Part shown: positions 11,200 through 19,956 of the stretch, piece after piece
How the letters are laid out: each line of letters starts with the position of its first letter
Numbering within the stretch: the first letter of the stretch is position 1
Origin: Nitrospira sp.
Lineage (GTDB): Bacteria > Nitrospirota > Nitrospiria > Nitrospirales > Nitrospiraceae
DNA length: 64,000 nucleotides
Direction of reading: 5' to 3'
NCBI GenBank assembly: GCA_030123565.1
Contig: CP126122.1
Span: 434,001-498,000, forward strand
Program-made: the position numbers and the translations under genes
Notes under the pieces: model-generated
Told to the model about the DNA's origin: nothing
The model's database searches: none
What the model saw: the letters and a program-made list of their open reading frames with translations, nothing else

Positions 11200-12261
11200 A
11201 TGAAAGAGGAATGCCAAAGGATTTCTCCTAAGGCACACTTAGCTACTGCACAAAGATTTCTTTCGGATGCATATTTGTTTATTCGCTTTCCGGTGCTGAA
11301 TTTTTCAATCATGCTTCCCCTTTTAGGGGCGATTACGGTGTCTCCTGCCCTGGATCACACCCAGATTCTTGGGCTCATCGGTGTGGCTGTTAATGTTCAC
11401 TGTTTTGCTTATGTAATGAATGACATTATCGATCTGCAGGTAGATCGCTCTGAGCCATTGCGCCAAGAGTATCCATTGGTGAGGGGAGCCATACAACCGG
11501 CATACGCTTTTGCTTTTTCGCTCGTGCAAATTCCGGTGGCTTTTTTATTCACGGCCAGTCTAGGGGGCGCAGCTGCATCATTCTCTATTCTATTTGGCGT
11601 GTTTATCTGTGCAGCTGTGTACAACCTCCGAGGCAAGCGCGGTCTCTATCCACCACTTTTCGATGCCGTCCTAGGTTTGGCTTGCAGCGCATTCGTTCTG
11701 TATGGTGCCTTGATGATGCATAGAACTCCGACCGCGCTTACAGGTGCTTTGTCAGCCCTCGTCTTTGTGCTGGCGGTCATGATAAATGGAGTTCATGGCG
11801 CCGTGCGGGATCTTGGAAACGATTTCGCCATGGGCGCGCGCACGACAGCTGTCTTTCTCGGCTCCTCTCCTGTTGACGGCGGGGGGGTAAAGATCTCCCG
11901 CTCCTTGTTGATCTATGCATTTCTACTGCAAGCAGCGATTATTACCATCTGCCTCATAGCTCTAATTTATAACTTGTTTGAGTATGGAGCATTGGCCTGG
12001 CTCATTACAATGTCCACTGCGGTAATATACGCAATGTTATCACTATGGCTATTATGGCTTTCTTTCCAATCGGCCCATGACAAATGGAACATGATCATGT
12101 TCGGAATGTTGCATTTAGTTCTTTCGCTTGGCTTTTTGCTTGCCTTCTTTGCGTTCCATATGACATGGGGTGTACTGCTGGCGCTACTGACGGCCTATCT
12201 TGTGCCAGTGTTGACTATGTGGGCCCGCTATGGATTGAAGTGGGACTTGGCTAGATCGTGA
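11200..12261 (+). CDS. UbiA-family prenyltransferase, first copy, 353 aa
   Basis: It starts at ATG 11200, one base after the TIR gene stop. The protein is polytopic, with eight to nine membrane spans. The first aspartate-rich motif is N74-D-I-I-D78-L-Q-V-D82 after the second span; the second is R-D-L-G-N-D-F-A-M-G near residue 210, a variant of the DxxxD motif. Both normally bind Mg and the prenyl diphosphate. Family members transfer isoprenoid chains to aromatic or lipid acceptors in the membrane; this acceptor is unknown. The next gene overlaps its stop, so the two are translated together. Confidence 0.82.
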   Translation: MKEECQRISPKAHLATAQRFLSDAYLFIRFPVLNFSIMLPLLGAITVSPALDHTQILGLIGVAVNVHCFAYVMNDIIDLQVDRSEPLRQEYPLVRGAIQPAYAFAFSLVQIPVAFLFTASLGGAAASFSILFGVFICAAVYNLRGKRGLYPPLFDAVLGLACSAFVLYGALMMHRTPTALTGALSALVFVLAVMINGVHGAVRDLGNDFAMGARTTAVFLGSSPVDGGGVKISRSLLIYAFLLQAAIITICLIALIYNLFEYGALAWLITMSTAVIYAMLSLWLLWLSFQSAHDKWNMIMFGMLHLVLSLGFLLAFFAFHMTWGVLLALLTAYLVPVLTMWARYGLKWDLARS

Positions 12262-13118
12262 TGCTGGATCGATTCAAGGCTACCACAATATCTTTGGTGC
12301 AACTGACCCGCTTGGACAGATGCCTTATTGCAGCAGCATACACGCTCTTGGGAGCATACCTTACCGGCGGCTTGGAGAGCCTATGGACGATTTCGGTATG
12401 GAGCAGTGCGTTCTTGGTGGCCCTGATGGTAGCCTGCGCATTTGTGGTGAACGATTATAAAGATATTGATGCGGACATCATCGGGAAATCCTACAGACCG
12501 ATTCCTTCAGGTCACGTTACACCTCATAACGCGCGTCGTCTTGCGGTGCTCCTTGCCATAACGTCTCTTGCAGTCGCCGCCTTCCTTGGCATTGTGTTCA
12601 TTTGGTTTGCCGTAAGCTGCATCACATTGAGCTTGGCCTACTCGTATAGATTAAAAAGTACTGTCCTGTTAGGGAATGGTGTGATTGCATTACTCGATGC
12701 AACGATCCCGATCTATGGAGGGCTAGCCACTAGCAGGATCACACCGGCACTTTTAATAGCAAGCTTGTTAATATTTTTCTATGCTTTTGCACAAGAGATT
12801 TTGTACACCGCGGAGGACGAAGAGTGCGATAGGTTGGTGGGTCTGCGAACAACGGCAACCCAGCTTGGTGTTATTCGAACGCTCCAGCTGTTCCGCATAT
12901 GTGCAAGCCTTTTTGTAATAGTAGCCCTGGTGCCGTGGTTCATGAATTTGGCACCGAATCGGTACTTGTATACCGTCATACCATGTTCAATCATTCCCAC
13001 TGTGGGAATCATGATAGTGATGAGCTTTAATATCACGAACCGCGGTGTGCGGTTAGCGGCGCATGGCACTCGCTATGTCTGGTTCTCCAGTTCTATTCCG
13101 ATCGTATTTTTGGGTTAA
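12261..13118 (+). CDS. UbiA-family prenyltransferase, second copy, 285 aa
   Basis: The start ATG 12261 overlaps the previous stop (TGATG); a GTG at 12258 is also possible. Motif 1 is N64-D-Y-K-D-I-D-A-D72 followed by R-P-I-P-S-G, the canonical form seen in UbiA, chlorophyll synthase and GGGP synthase. Motif 2 is E-D-E-E-C-D-R-L near residue 190. It is closer to the family consensus than its neighbour, so the pair is probably not a recent duplication; they may form a heteromer or act in sequence. Seven to eight membrane spans are visible. Confidence 0.88.
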   Translation: MLDRFKATTISLVQLTRLDRCLIAAAYTLLGAYLTGGLESLWTISVWSSAFLVALMVACAFVVNDYKDIDADIIGKSYRPIPSGHVTPHNARRLAVLLAITSLAVAAFLGIVFIWFAVSCITLSLAYSYRLKSTVLLGNGVIALLDATIPIYGGLATSRITPALLIASLLIFFYAFAQEILYTAEDEECDRLVGLRTTATQLGVIRTLQLFRICASLFVIVALVPWFMNLAPNRYLYTVIPCSIIPTVGIMIVMSFNITNRGVRLAAHGTRYVWFSSSIPIVFLG

Positions 13119-13139
13119 TTTCTCCACATTGCTGTCGTT

Positions 13140-14465
13140 ATGCGCGCACAACGCAACATTATTGTGATTGGTGCCGGCGTGGCAGGCTTAGCGGCGGCGC
13201 GGTATTTGGCCAGTATCGGAATCAACGTAACAGTACTGGAAAAGAATTCTTATGTTGGGGGGCGGGTTCGGACCACGACGAATGAGAAGTTCAAAATGGA
13301 TACCGGCGCCGGCTTTATGGCGAACTTCTATACTCATACACGCGACCTTATTCAGGAGCTGGGCCTCGAGACGGAAGTCATTCCCATCCATTCGGCTCAA
13401 GCGTTATTTAAAGACGGCAGATTGCATCGCATCTGGCCTTGCCTACCCCCGGTCTCGCTGCGCAGCAAGCTAATGTTCTGGAAAGTAGTCTATCGACTAG
13501 CCAAACATTGGCGTGAACTTAATATCCATGCCATAGAGGACGCTTATCGTTTAGACACGTCCTCAATAACGGATTACCTTTTGCAAGAGGAGCATGTTGA
13601 GCTATTGGAACACTTTGTCAGGCCCATTGTTCATAGCCTTCTCTATGCATCCCCGGAAAAGACTTCGCAGGCCATGATGTTTCTTTTGTTAAAAGCAGGC
13701 CTCGGCATGCGTCGCTTTACCTTACGCCATGGTATGGGACAGTTCACAGAGGCGTTGGCCAATGGTCTTCGTGTGGTGAAGAATGGCGAAGTGCGCCGTG
13801 TCGAGCATAATAGTCTGGGTGGATATTCAGTGGTAGCCCGGATAGGAGAGGAAGAAAGTGTTTTGGTAGCGGATGGCATTGTGTGTGCCGTTCCAGCAAC
13901 TGGAGTGGTATCGTTATTCCCTTGGTTGACAGAAAAACAAGTAGCCTTCTTCAAATCAATTTCATATTCATCAACGGCCGTTGTATCGCTTGGTTTCCGG
14001 CACCGACCACTACCTCACTTTGACGGCGTTTTTTTTCAGATGGGGAGAGAGGGAAAAGGCTCCCTAGCGGCCGTGACAAGTATGGCAGCAAAGAACCCGG
14101 TTCAAGTTCCACGCGGCCATGAATTACTTCAATTGTTCGCAGCGGGGCCGACTTGCAATGCGCTATTGAAAGAGGACGACAGCGCTCTTTGTTATAGGCT
14201 AATCGCTGATTTTCAGAGAACGAGGCTGATGAATGACGTAGAAAGACATGCCTTATTTTACCGAGTCGATCGTTGGCCTGAAGCGATACCAGTATTTGAC
14301 GTGGGTCATTTTGGAAAACTGAAAGCGTTTGCCGACGGAGGAATAGAAACAGGCCATGTTGTCTTTGCCGGTGATTATATAGGCGGTCCCTTCGTGGAAG
14401 GAGCAATCACGAGTGGTTTGAGAGCCGCTCAACGCTTGCACACGCATTTTGAAGCGCGTGACTGA
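13140..14465 (+). CDS. FAD-dependent amine-oxidase/protoporphyrinogen-oxidase-like enzyme
   Basis: It has 441 residues, starting at ATG 13140, 21 bases after the second UbiA gene. The N-terminal dinucleotide fold is I-V-I-G-A-G-V-A-G-L-A-A-A-R-Y-L with E34 binding ribose, then G-G-R-V-R-T-T. The C-terminal FAD motif is V-V-F-A-G-D-Y-I-G-G-P-F-V-E-G-A-I-T-S-G. This layout is shared by HemY, phytoene desaturases and NAD(P)-binding amine oxidases. With two prenyltransferases upstream, oxidation or desaturation of an isoprenoid or quinol is the most natural guess, but the substrate is not shown. Confidence 0.82.
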   Translation: MRAQRNIIVIGAGVAGLAAARYLASIGINVTVLEKNSYVGGRVRTTTNEKFKMDTGAGFMANFYTHTRDLIQELGLETEVIPIHSAQALFKDGRLHRIWPCLPPVSLRSKLMFWKVVYRLAKHWRELNIHAIEDAYRLDTSSITDYLLQEEHVELLEHFVRPIVHSLLYASPEKTSQAMMFLLLKAGLGMRRFTLRHGMGQFTEALANGLRVVKNGEVRRVEHNSLGGYSVVARIGEEESVLVADGIVCAVPATGVVSLFPWLTEKQVAFFKSISYSSTAVVSLGFRHRPLPHFDGVFFQMGREGKGSLAAVTSMAAKNPVQVPRGHELLQLFAAGPTCNALLKEDDSALCYRLIADFQRTRLMNDVERHALFYRVDRWPEAIPVFDVGHFGKLKAFADGGIETGHVVFAGDYIGGPFVEGAITSGLRAAQRLHTHFEARD

Positions 14466-14523
14466 TGCGGTACGAGTATAAGATTTAAAGCAATAACATA
14501 AGGATTCGATCGAATCGCTTCCA

Positions 14524-15288
14524 ATGATTCACTCCCTTCAATTCGTCTTACTGTTAGCAGAAATACTCCGGAGTGCTGGAAGTCCCAATATGGAAACGGT
14601 ACTTATCGAAAATCGTTATGCCGCATGCCAATCTGAGACAGACATTCCCTGCACAATTGAAAATCAAATTGTGAAAGATCCTTGGGACGGCCTTGAGCCG
14701 CATGAAATTGCCACAGTGCAATCGGGCCATCCCATAGTACGATCGGAATTATTTCATGATACGACACAGGATGATGAGCAGACAAAGGTATTAATGAGGG
14801 CGGCGTTTACTGTTGGTATGCCAATCGAGCTTGTCTGGCAGTGGATCGGCCGTGTGGAACTACTTTGCCGATACCTACCTCGATTAGAATCCAGTCCGGT
14901 GGCCTGGAGACAAGACGATAAGGTCGCAGTAGATTTTACCGTGACCTTATGGGAACTTAGTATGTTCGGACTTGATCTTAGTTTCCGTATACATTACAGG
15001 GTTCTCCATCGTAACTTCGTGGACGAAAAGAGGCTTTTTTTTTGGCTGGATAAATCGGTTTCCAGCGATGTTGATATGTTAGAGGGATACTGGAAAGCAT
15101 TTTCCCTCACAGACAACCGTACACTCTTGCGCTATCAAGCAAGAGTCAATCTCAAATGGTTTTTGCCGCTTTGGGTCCAGTCTGTCTTGCTACACCAAGA
15201 GTTTCCTGCTGCAGTTGAGGCAGCCATTAGATTTATTGAATCAGACGGCAACATGATTAAGAGTCAGTTGGGGGTAGGTTGCCAATAG
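14524..15288 (+). CDS. SRPBCC/START-fold-like protein, 254 aa
   Basis: The start is uncertain: ATG 14524 has no ribosome binding site, while ATG 14590 follows GGAAG and would give 232 residues. Residues 100-245 suggest a helix-grip fold: a start strand (K-V-L-M-R-A-A-F-T-V), a V-W-Q-W-I-G-R-V-E-L helix, D-F-T-V-T-L-W-E-L and D-L-S-F-R-I-H-Y strands, and a long C-terminal helix. SRPBCC proteins bind or cyclise hydrophobic ligands, including quinones (COQ10) and polyketides. It is the last gene of the TIR operon, 58 bases after the FAD enzyme. The family assignment is by fold pattern only. Confidence 0.6.
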   Translation: MIHSLQFVLLLAEILRSAGSPNMETVLIENRYAACQSETDIPCTIENQIVKDPWDGLEPHEIATVQSGHPIVRSELFHDTTQDDEQTKVLMRAAFTVGMPIELVWQWIGRVELLCRYLPRLESSPVAWRQDDKVAVDFTVTLWELSMFGLDLSFRIHYRVLHRNFVDEKRLFFWLDKSVSSDVDMLEGYWKAFSLTDNRTLLRYQARVNLKWFLPLWVQSVLLHQEFPAAVEAAIRFIESDGNMIKSQLGVGCQ

Positions 15289-16152
15289 GTAATTCGTCAG
15301 CCTTGTGGCCCTTGCAGGTTTTTAATATATGCGAGTTCTTTCTCTCTGCAATACAGATAATGACCTCGTTTAGGAGTGCCTCGCTCTTACGCCGATAGGC
15401 TTCCTGCAAGGTTACAGTGCCATTTTTTTACACAAAACTTCGTGACTCTACCTCATCAGGGGAGATCTCCCTCCCTCTGTGCATGAAAGTCAGTCATGTG
15501 AATGATCCTTCGGTTATTGTGTAAGGAGTTGACGCTCCTAGTGGATTACCCGCCCAGGTAAGTGAATTGCGAATCCGGATGGAAATCAAACAGCTTATCG
15601 TTGAGCGTGTATGTAATCCTCGCACTGAAAATGAATTCCCCAAATTGAGTTGGACCTTCTTCCAGCTTCTTGTAGATGATGTATCCACTCGTGATTTGAC
15701 TGATACATCTGAGCCGGGTATATACGCGTAGCCAATGCCCTGCTCCTTCAAGAGACTCGTTCCCTTTGTTTCGACAGCGCTCTTTGCCCGAATCCGATTT
15801 AACATTTTGCACAGCCTGTCGCGTCACCTCTAAAAAAGACTGGCACAGGCTGGGGTATTTTGATGATCAAATTGATATTGCCTATAAAGTCCTCCCTCCC
15901 ATCTAGATCGTCATAGAACAAAACCGCCTAGCCTCAAGGCTATGACAAAACCATTTGCCACCCTCCGCCTTTTAACATTGGCACCCATAAAGATATAGTA
16001 GGTAGTTTTAAAGCTCCCGCAATCAAAACACTAGCACCTTTCTCTTATGATTATGACTTCTGGCACCTCACTCGGCGGCTATTCTGAAAAGAGAAATGTC
16101 GTACGGGCCCTGAGTGAGCCCATTTCGCACTAACGAACGAATGGAGAAACCG
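15289..16152. other. Long intergenic region before the deaminase gene
   Basis: It holds only a doubtful minus-strand ORF (15546-15827). A small hairpin TAGCC-TCAA-GGCTA lies near 15930. Just before the deaminase gene, GGGCCCTGAGTGAGCCC (about 16107) can also pair. In known DcdV/AvcD systems an inhibitory RNA is encoded directly upstream, so this stretch is a candidate site, but no homology can be seen. Confidence 0.4.
15546..15827 (-). CDS. Doubtful ORF, 93 aa
   Basis: The C-terminal 50 residues look protein-like (S-G-Y-I-I-Y-K-K-L-E-E-G-P-T-Q-F-G-E-F-I; F-D-F-H-P-D-S-Q-F). The N-terminal part is arginine- and lysine-rich and looks random. There is no convincing ribosome binding site and no recognised family. 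It may be the remnant of a longer beta-rich protein. It is convergent with the TIR operon. Confidence 0.25.
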   Translation of the reverse strand: MTRQAVQNVKSDSGKERCRNKGNESLEGAGHWLRVYTRLRCISQITSGYIIYKKLEEGPTQFGEFIFSARITYTLNDKLFDFHPDSQFTYLGG

Positions 16153-17775
16153 ATGGGAGAACCCGCCCTTCCTCTGATTAAACCGACCAAGAAAGGCCTT
16201 CCAAAAAGTCGGTCGAAGATGGTCCTACTTGACCATGACGCCAACGAATTAATATTCGCAATTGTAGGTCCAGTAGGTTCTGGGACTAGCGAAGTTGCTA
16301 GAACACTTCAGGAACTTCTGGAAAATCCCTCTTTGCCCGGCGGAAAATACGACACACAAATTCTTAAGGCCAGGGAAGAGATCACAGCTTGGGCCAAAAA
16401 GAAAAAGCTCCAACTCCCAAGTAAACCTGTGGACGACCTCGATACCGCGTTTGCGCTCCAAGAGCTTGGGGATAAGATGCGTGAGAGTGATCCTTCGGCG
16501 GTTGCAACCGCATTGGCAATAGCGATTCGGAGAACGAGGGCAAAGAAGCTCAATATTCCTTTAGGGGCAGACCCCATCATCCCGAACGGAGCCAGAAGAG
16601 CGTATATTCTTGACTCCATTCGACATCCCGCTGAAGTACATCTTCTTCGCAATTTATATAAAAGCTCTTTCAACTTAATAGGAGTTGTTTGCGAGGAAGA
16701 AAGACGGCGCGAACGCATTAAGAAGAAATACAGCAATGCTGGCGATAAGCTCGCTGAAGAATTCATGAAAAGAGATGCCAAAGGGACAGAAAAACATGGA
16801 CAGCGTGTTTTCGAGGCGTTTCATCTTTCAGATTTCTTTGTTGATAATAGCGTTGAGCGGTTTTTGCCCGGGAAAAAATCGAATAAACACTGGAAAATTA
16901 ATGAGGTCTTGAACCGACTCATAAAAGTCATAACGCATATGGATGTTTGCAGGCCTACGGTCAGTGAAACGGCTATGTATCAAGCTAATGGAGCAGCCAT
17001 GCGCAGTGCATGCCTTTCCAGACAAGTGGGCGCTGCCCTGATTGACAAAAACGGCAACTTAGTTTCGACGGGAACCAATGAGGTGCCTAAAGCGGGTGGT
17101 GGTGTTTATGGTGACGGATTCGAGGAAGGTTCAAACTTGAAGGACGAGCGATGCGCCTATTGGACCCAGGGAGAACAATATTGCAGTAATACCAGAGAAC
17201 AAAATGAAATAATCGAAGACTTAATCGACAAAGTACCAGAACTTAAAGCCGTGATGGATCAACAAAAGCGAGATGCTTTAAAATTATCTTTGCGTAATAC
17301 ACGAATTGGTGGTCTTCTTGAATTTAGTCGTGCTGTCCATGCCGAGATGGATGCTCTAGTGTCTGCGGGAAGACAAGGAACGTCTACAATTGGTTCGAGG
17401 ATGTTTGTAACTACCTTTCCTTGTCACTACTGCGCTCGTCATATCGTCAGCGCAGGTATCGACGAAGTCCAATACATTGAACCGTTTCCCAAAAGTCAGG
17501 CGTTAAAGCTTCATTGGGACTCTATAGTTGTCGAATCCTCTGGCTGGAAGGCTCCGAGTGATGGGGGAAGCGCAGTTCTTTTTCATCCTTTTACGGGTGT
17601 TGCACCACGACTGTACGCACGAGCCTTCTTGAAAGACCGAGATCTAAAGGATGATGAGAGAGGCACTAAGCGAATTGGAGACGCTGATTGGGGAAGCCCA
17701 TGGCATCTAAAAAGAGTAAGCTACGTGGAACTAGAGTCAGAGCTAGCCAATCTGGAGAGCGCAGATGGATTCTAG
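16153..17775 (+). CDS. Anti-phage dCTP/dCMP deaminase, DcdV/AvcD family
   Basis: It has 540 residues; ATG 16153 is chosen for GGAG six bases upstream. The N-terminal P-loop kinase-like domain carries G-P-V-G-S-G-T-S near residue 38. The C-terminal deaminase domain carries H396-A-E-M-D-A and P-C424-H-Y-C427, the zinc ligands and catalytic glutamate of cytidine/dCMP deaminases. This two-domain layout is that of DcdV/AvcD, which depletes deoxycytidine nucleotides during phage infection and is held off by a small RNA in Vibrio. It shares an 11-base overlap with the next gene, suggesting a two-gene unit. Confidence 0.9.
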   Translation: MGEPALPLIKPTKKGLPKSRSKMVLLDHDANELIFAIVGPVGSGTSEVARTLQELLENPSLPGGKYDTQILKAREEITAWAKKKKLQLPSKPVDDLDTAFALQELGDKMRESDPSAVATALAIAIRRTRAKKLNIPLGADPIIPNGARRAYILDSIRHPAEVHLLRNLYKSSFNLIGVVCEEERRRERIKKKYSNAGDKLAEEFMKRDAKGTEKHGQRVFEAFHLSDFFVDNSVERFLPGKKSNKHWKINEVLNRLIKVITHMDVCRPTVSETAMYQANGAAMRSACLSRQVGAALIDKNGNLVSTGTNEVPKAGGGVYGDGFEEGSNLKDERCAYWTQGEQYCSNTREQNEIIEDLIDKVPELKAVMDQQKRDALKLSLRNTRIGGLLEFSRAVHAEMDALVSAGRQGTSTIGSRMFVTTFPCHYCARHIVSAGIDEVQYIEPFPKSQALKLHWDSIVVESSGWKAPSDGGSAVLFHPFTGVAPRLYARAFLKDRDLKDDERGTKRIGDADWGSPWHLKRVSYVELESELANLESADGF

Positions 17776-18292
17776 AAGGGATGTTCTGCATCTAAAACTA
17801 GTTTCTGGCAAAACTACTGGTGCCTCTTCCTCTGATAGCTCATCAGAGGAAGAGATCCAGTCAACCTTGTTTCCTATGGCCATCCCTTCACAAATGGTTT
17901 TCATCAATACGGCGAGACTCATTAGAGCTAATTCGTTTATCGATTTACTTGAAGAAGTAACGCCGAAGTCTGTAATCGATCTAAGGCCTGTCCCAAGATT
18001 CGACTTTTGCGGACTCAATCGTACGACTGCTTTTGATTTATTCGAACGATATGCCTTGAATTATGTTGACGTCACTGGATTACAAGGTATCACCTCAAAG
18101 CATCACGAAGGGCTTAAGCCTGAGACCATGGTTCATTTCCTAAAAGACATTCTTGAAGCGGTCGGTAAGCCCTCTGAAGGCCCACTGGTGTTCCTATTCG
18201 ATAATGATGAACTTATGTTTCTCGCCGCAGAGATATTCCCTGGTGAAATAAAACAGCCTCCACAGGGTAAATGGCAAGTATTTGTCCGCTAG
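17765..18292 (+). CDS. DUF488-like protein overlapping the deaminase gene, 175 aa
   Basis: It starts at ATG 17765 inside the end of the deaminase gene. After a serine- and glutamate-rich, probably disordered segment (residues 15-32), it reads V-F-I-N-T-A-R-L and V-T-P-K-S-V-I-D-L-R-P-V-P-R-F-D, then L-N-R-T-T-A-F-D-L-F-E and Y-V-D-V-T-G-L. This follows the DUF488 pattern (strand, helix, D-x-R-x-x-P-x-S, then YxHLPxLG), but key family residues differ, so it is a distant relative. It could be an accessory or regulatory partner of the deaminase. Confidence 0.6.
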   Translation: MDSRRDVLHLKLVSGKTTGASSSDSSSEEEIQSTLFPMAIPSQMVFINTARLIRANSFIDLLEEVTPKSVIDLRPVPRFDFCGLNRTTAFDLFERYALNYVDVTGLQGITSKHHEGLKPETMVHFLKDILEAVGKPSEGPLVFLFDNDELMFLAAEIFPGEIKQPPQGKWQVFVR

Positions 18293-18739
18293 CTGTGTTC
18301 CTAATTGATCGCCCTCTCCCCATAAGTATCGACATCTCATCTAGGAAAGAGAGTGCGGCATGAATCCCTAAGTGCAGCTTAATGTGCCGTCGCCCTGCAA
18401 ATGCCCCAATCAAATCATTAGCTATACTGCCCGTTGTCTCCCCTCGGTCGTTTGTGACGGTTTGCCATATGGAAAAATATTTTGTCGCTACCCCATAAAA
18501 ACGGCCAGGCTTGCGGTTGCATTGTCGGACGAAAAATTTCGATGGCGCATCGCCGCTCTGAGCCCACGAAAGCGCACATACGCATCCTTATGCCTACTTC
18601 TCTTCACTCATCCCCAGTCCGATAATGTGTCCTCTCCTGTCCCCTCGTGACCTCTAGTGGCCCCTTCCGGGTCCTTTGTTTCTCCCTGAGGATTCGCATA
18701 GGGTGAGAGAACGGGAACAGGGCTCGCAAGGAGGTAACG
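18293..18739. other. No confident gene
   Basis: About 450 bases between the defence genes and the replication module. No ORF with a start signal is seen on either strand. CTCTAGTGGCCCCTTCCGGG near 18652 and the stretch to 18739 probably hold the promoter of the replication genes. Confidence 0.4.
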
Positions 18740-18901
18740 ATGTCCGAGTCGGAGAGCGTCGCACAGCAACACAGTCGTCCCTGGCCGAAAGGCAAAGCCG
18801 GTCCGCGCCGCATGCCGAGAGGCTGCGGGGCGGAGCGGAATGGCCCCCGTCTTGGTAACACGGGGGCGCTACCCACAGCGCTCCATACAGGAGTTCGATA
18901 G
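18740..18901 (+). CDS. Small basic protein, 53 aa, upstream of rep
   Basis: It starts at ATG 18740 behind AAGGAGG (seven bases) and ends five bases before the replication initiator start. The product is arginine-, glycine- and proline-rich (H-S-R-P-W-P-K-G-K-A-G-P-R-R) with two glycine-rich turns and no membrane span. It resembles no family I can name. Tight spacing suggests co-transcription with rep and a DNA-binding or leader role. Confidence 0.55.
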   Translation: MSESESVAQQHSRPWPKGKAGPRRMPRGCGAERNGPRLGNTGALPTALHTGVR

Positions 18902-18906
18902 ATTCC

Positions 18907-19914
18907 ATGGATTCTGGCTTCACCCTCTCCATCGACTGGTTGGCCTTTACGGTCTTAGCCAGCAATCCCCAAGAGACCATGAAGGTCCTCGGCGGAGACT
19001 GGAGCAAAGCCAAAGGCGGGTTCCGAGGCTATCCTTTGTCCTGGATAAGAACAGACGGCCTGCGCGGGGTCGGCAAATTGGGCACCAACGCGCCTCGTCG
19101 CCCGAATGAAATCCATGTGGATCTGTCGGGCGGCCTGGCGTCCGCCCTGACACTGGATCAAATCCGAACCCTGCTCAAGTGGGTCCATGCCCAACAGGGC
19201 CATGTGACGCGCATCGACTGTGCCCTGGATGATCGAGCGGGAACGGTGCCAGTGGCGACCATCCGAGAAGCCGTGTCAGCCGGCCAGTGTGTGACTCGTG
19301 CCGCTCAGGTTCGGCATATCGTCTCGAACCTCACGCATGGCACCGGGGCCACGACCGGCGAGACGATGTACTTCGGCAGTCCGCAGAGTCAGACCCTCTT
19401 GCGGATTTATGACAAGCGGCTGGAACTGCAGAGTAAGGAGCAGCCTAATTGGCAGGACTACGGGACGCGGTGGGAATTAGAACTCAAGAAGGATCGGGCC
19501 GAACAGTGCGCTCGAGCGCTAGCGAGTCTGGACGAAGCCGATTGGAAGGAGTTGGTGGTCGGCTTGCTTAGGTCGTATGTGGATTTCCGAGACATTACCA
19601 AAGGCACCGAAGAGGAAGAACGATACCGAGCTCCGATGCTGGAGTGGTACGCCCTCCTGACGGAGGGATTTCAGAAGGGGCGATTAGCCCAGGAGCAGCA
19701 GGTGCAGACCCTGCAAAACGTGAAACGATGGGTGAGCGACACCCTGACGCCGATGTTGGCGGTGATTTGCGCCACCCCTGGAGGGGAAGAATGGCTACTA
19801 CAGGAAATTGTCAGGGGCATCTCCAGGTGGAAAGACCGACACCGAAACTTGCTCAAACAACCACCCAATCGGTTTCACACGTCTGCCGGCGGTCACGCGG
19901 GCAGCCCATGTTAG
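18907..19914 (+). CDS. Rep_trans-type replication initiation factor
   Basis: It has 335 residues. It shows the order seen in Rep_trans (pCD/NicK-like) rolling-circle initiators: F-T-L-S-I-D-W-L-A-F-T-V at the start, E-I-H-V-D-L-S-G, then V-T-R-I-D-C-A-L-D-D, then L-L-R-I-Y-D-K-R-L-E with tyrosine as candidate nucleophile, then R-W-E-L-E-L-K. These proteins nick an origin and support replication or relaxed mobilisation of plasmids, phages and ICEs. The gene indicates that the island can probably replicate after excision. No origin repeats were identified nearby. Confidence 0.8.
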   Translation: MDSGFTLSIDWLAFTVLASNPQETMKVLGGDWSKAKGGFRGYPLSWIRTDGLRGVGKLGTNAPRRPNEIHVDLSGGLASALTLDQIRTLLKWVHAQQGHVTRIDCALDDRAGTVPVATIREAVSAGQCVTRAAQVRHIVSNLTHGTGATTGETMYFGSPQSQTLLRIYDKRLELQSKEQPNWQDYGTRWELELKKDRAEQCARALASLDEADWKELVVGLLRSYVDFRDITKGTEEEERYRAPMLEWYALLTEGFQKGRLAQEQQVQTLQNVKRWVSDTLTPMLAVICATPGGEEWLLQEIVRGISRWKDRHRNLLKQPPNRFHTSAGGHAGSPC

Positions 19915-19956
19915 GGGGACTGGGGGTGTCGCGAGACGCCCCCGGTGTATCTGCAT

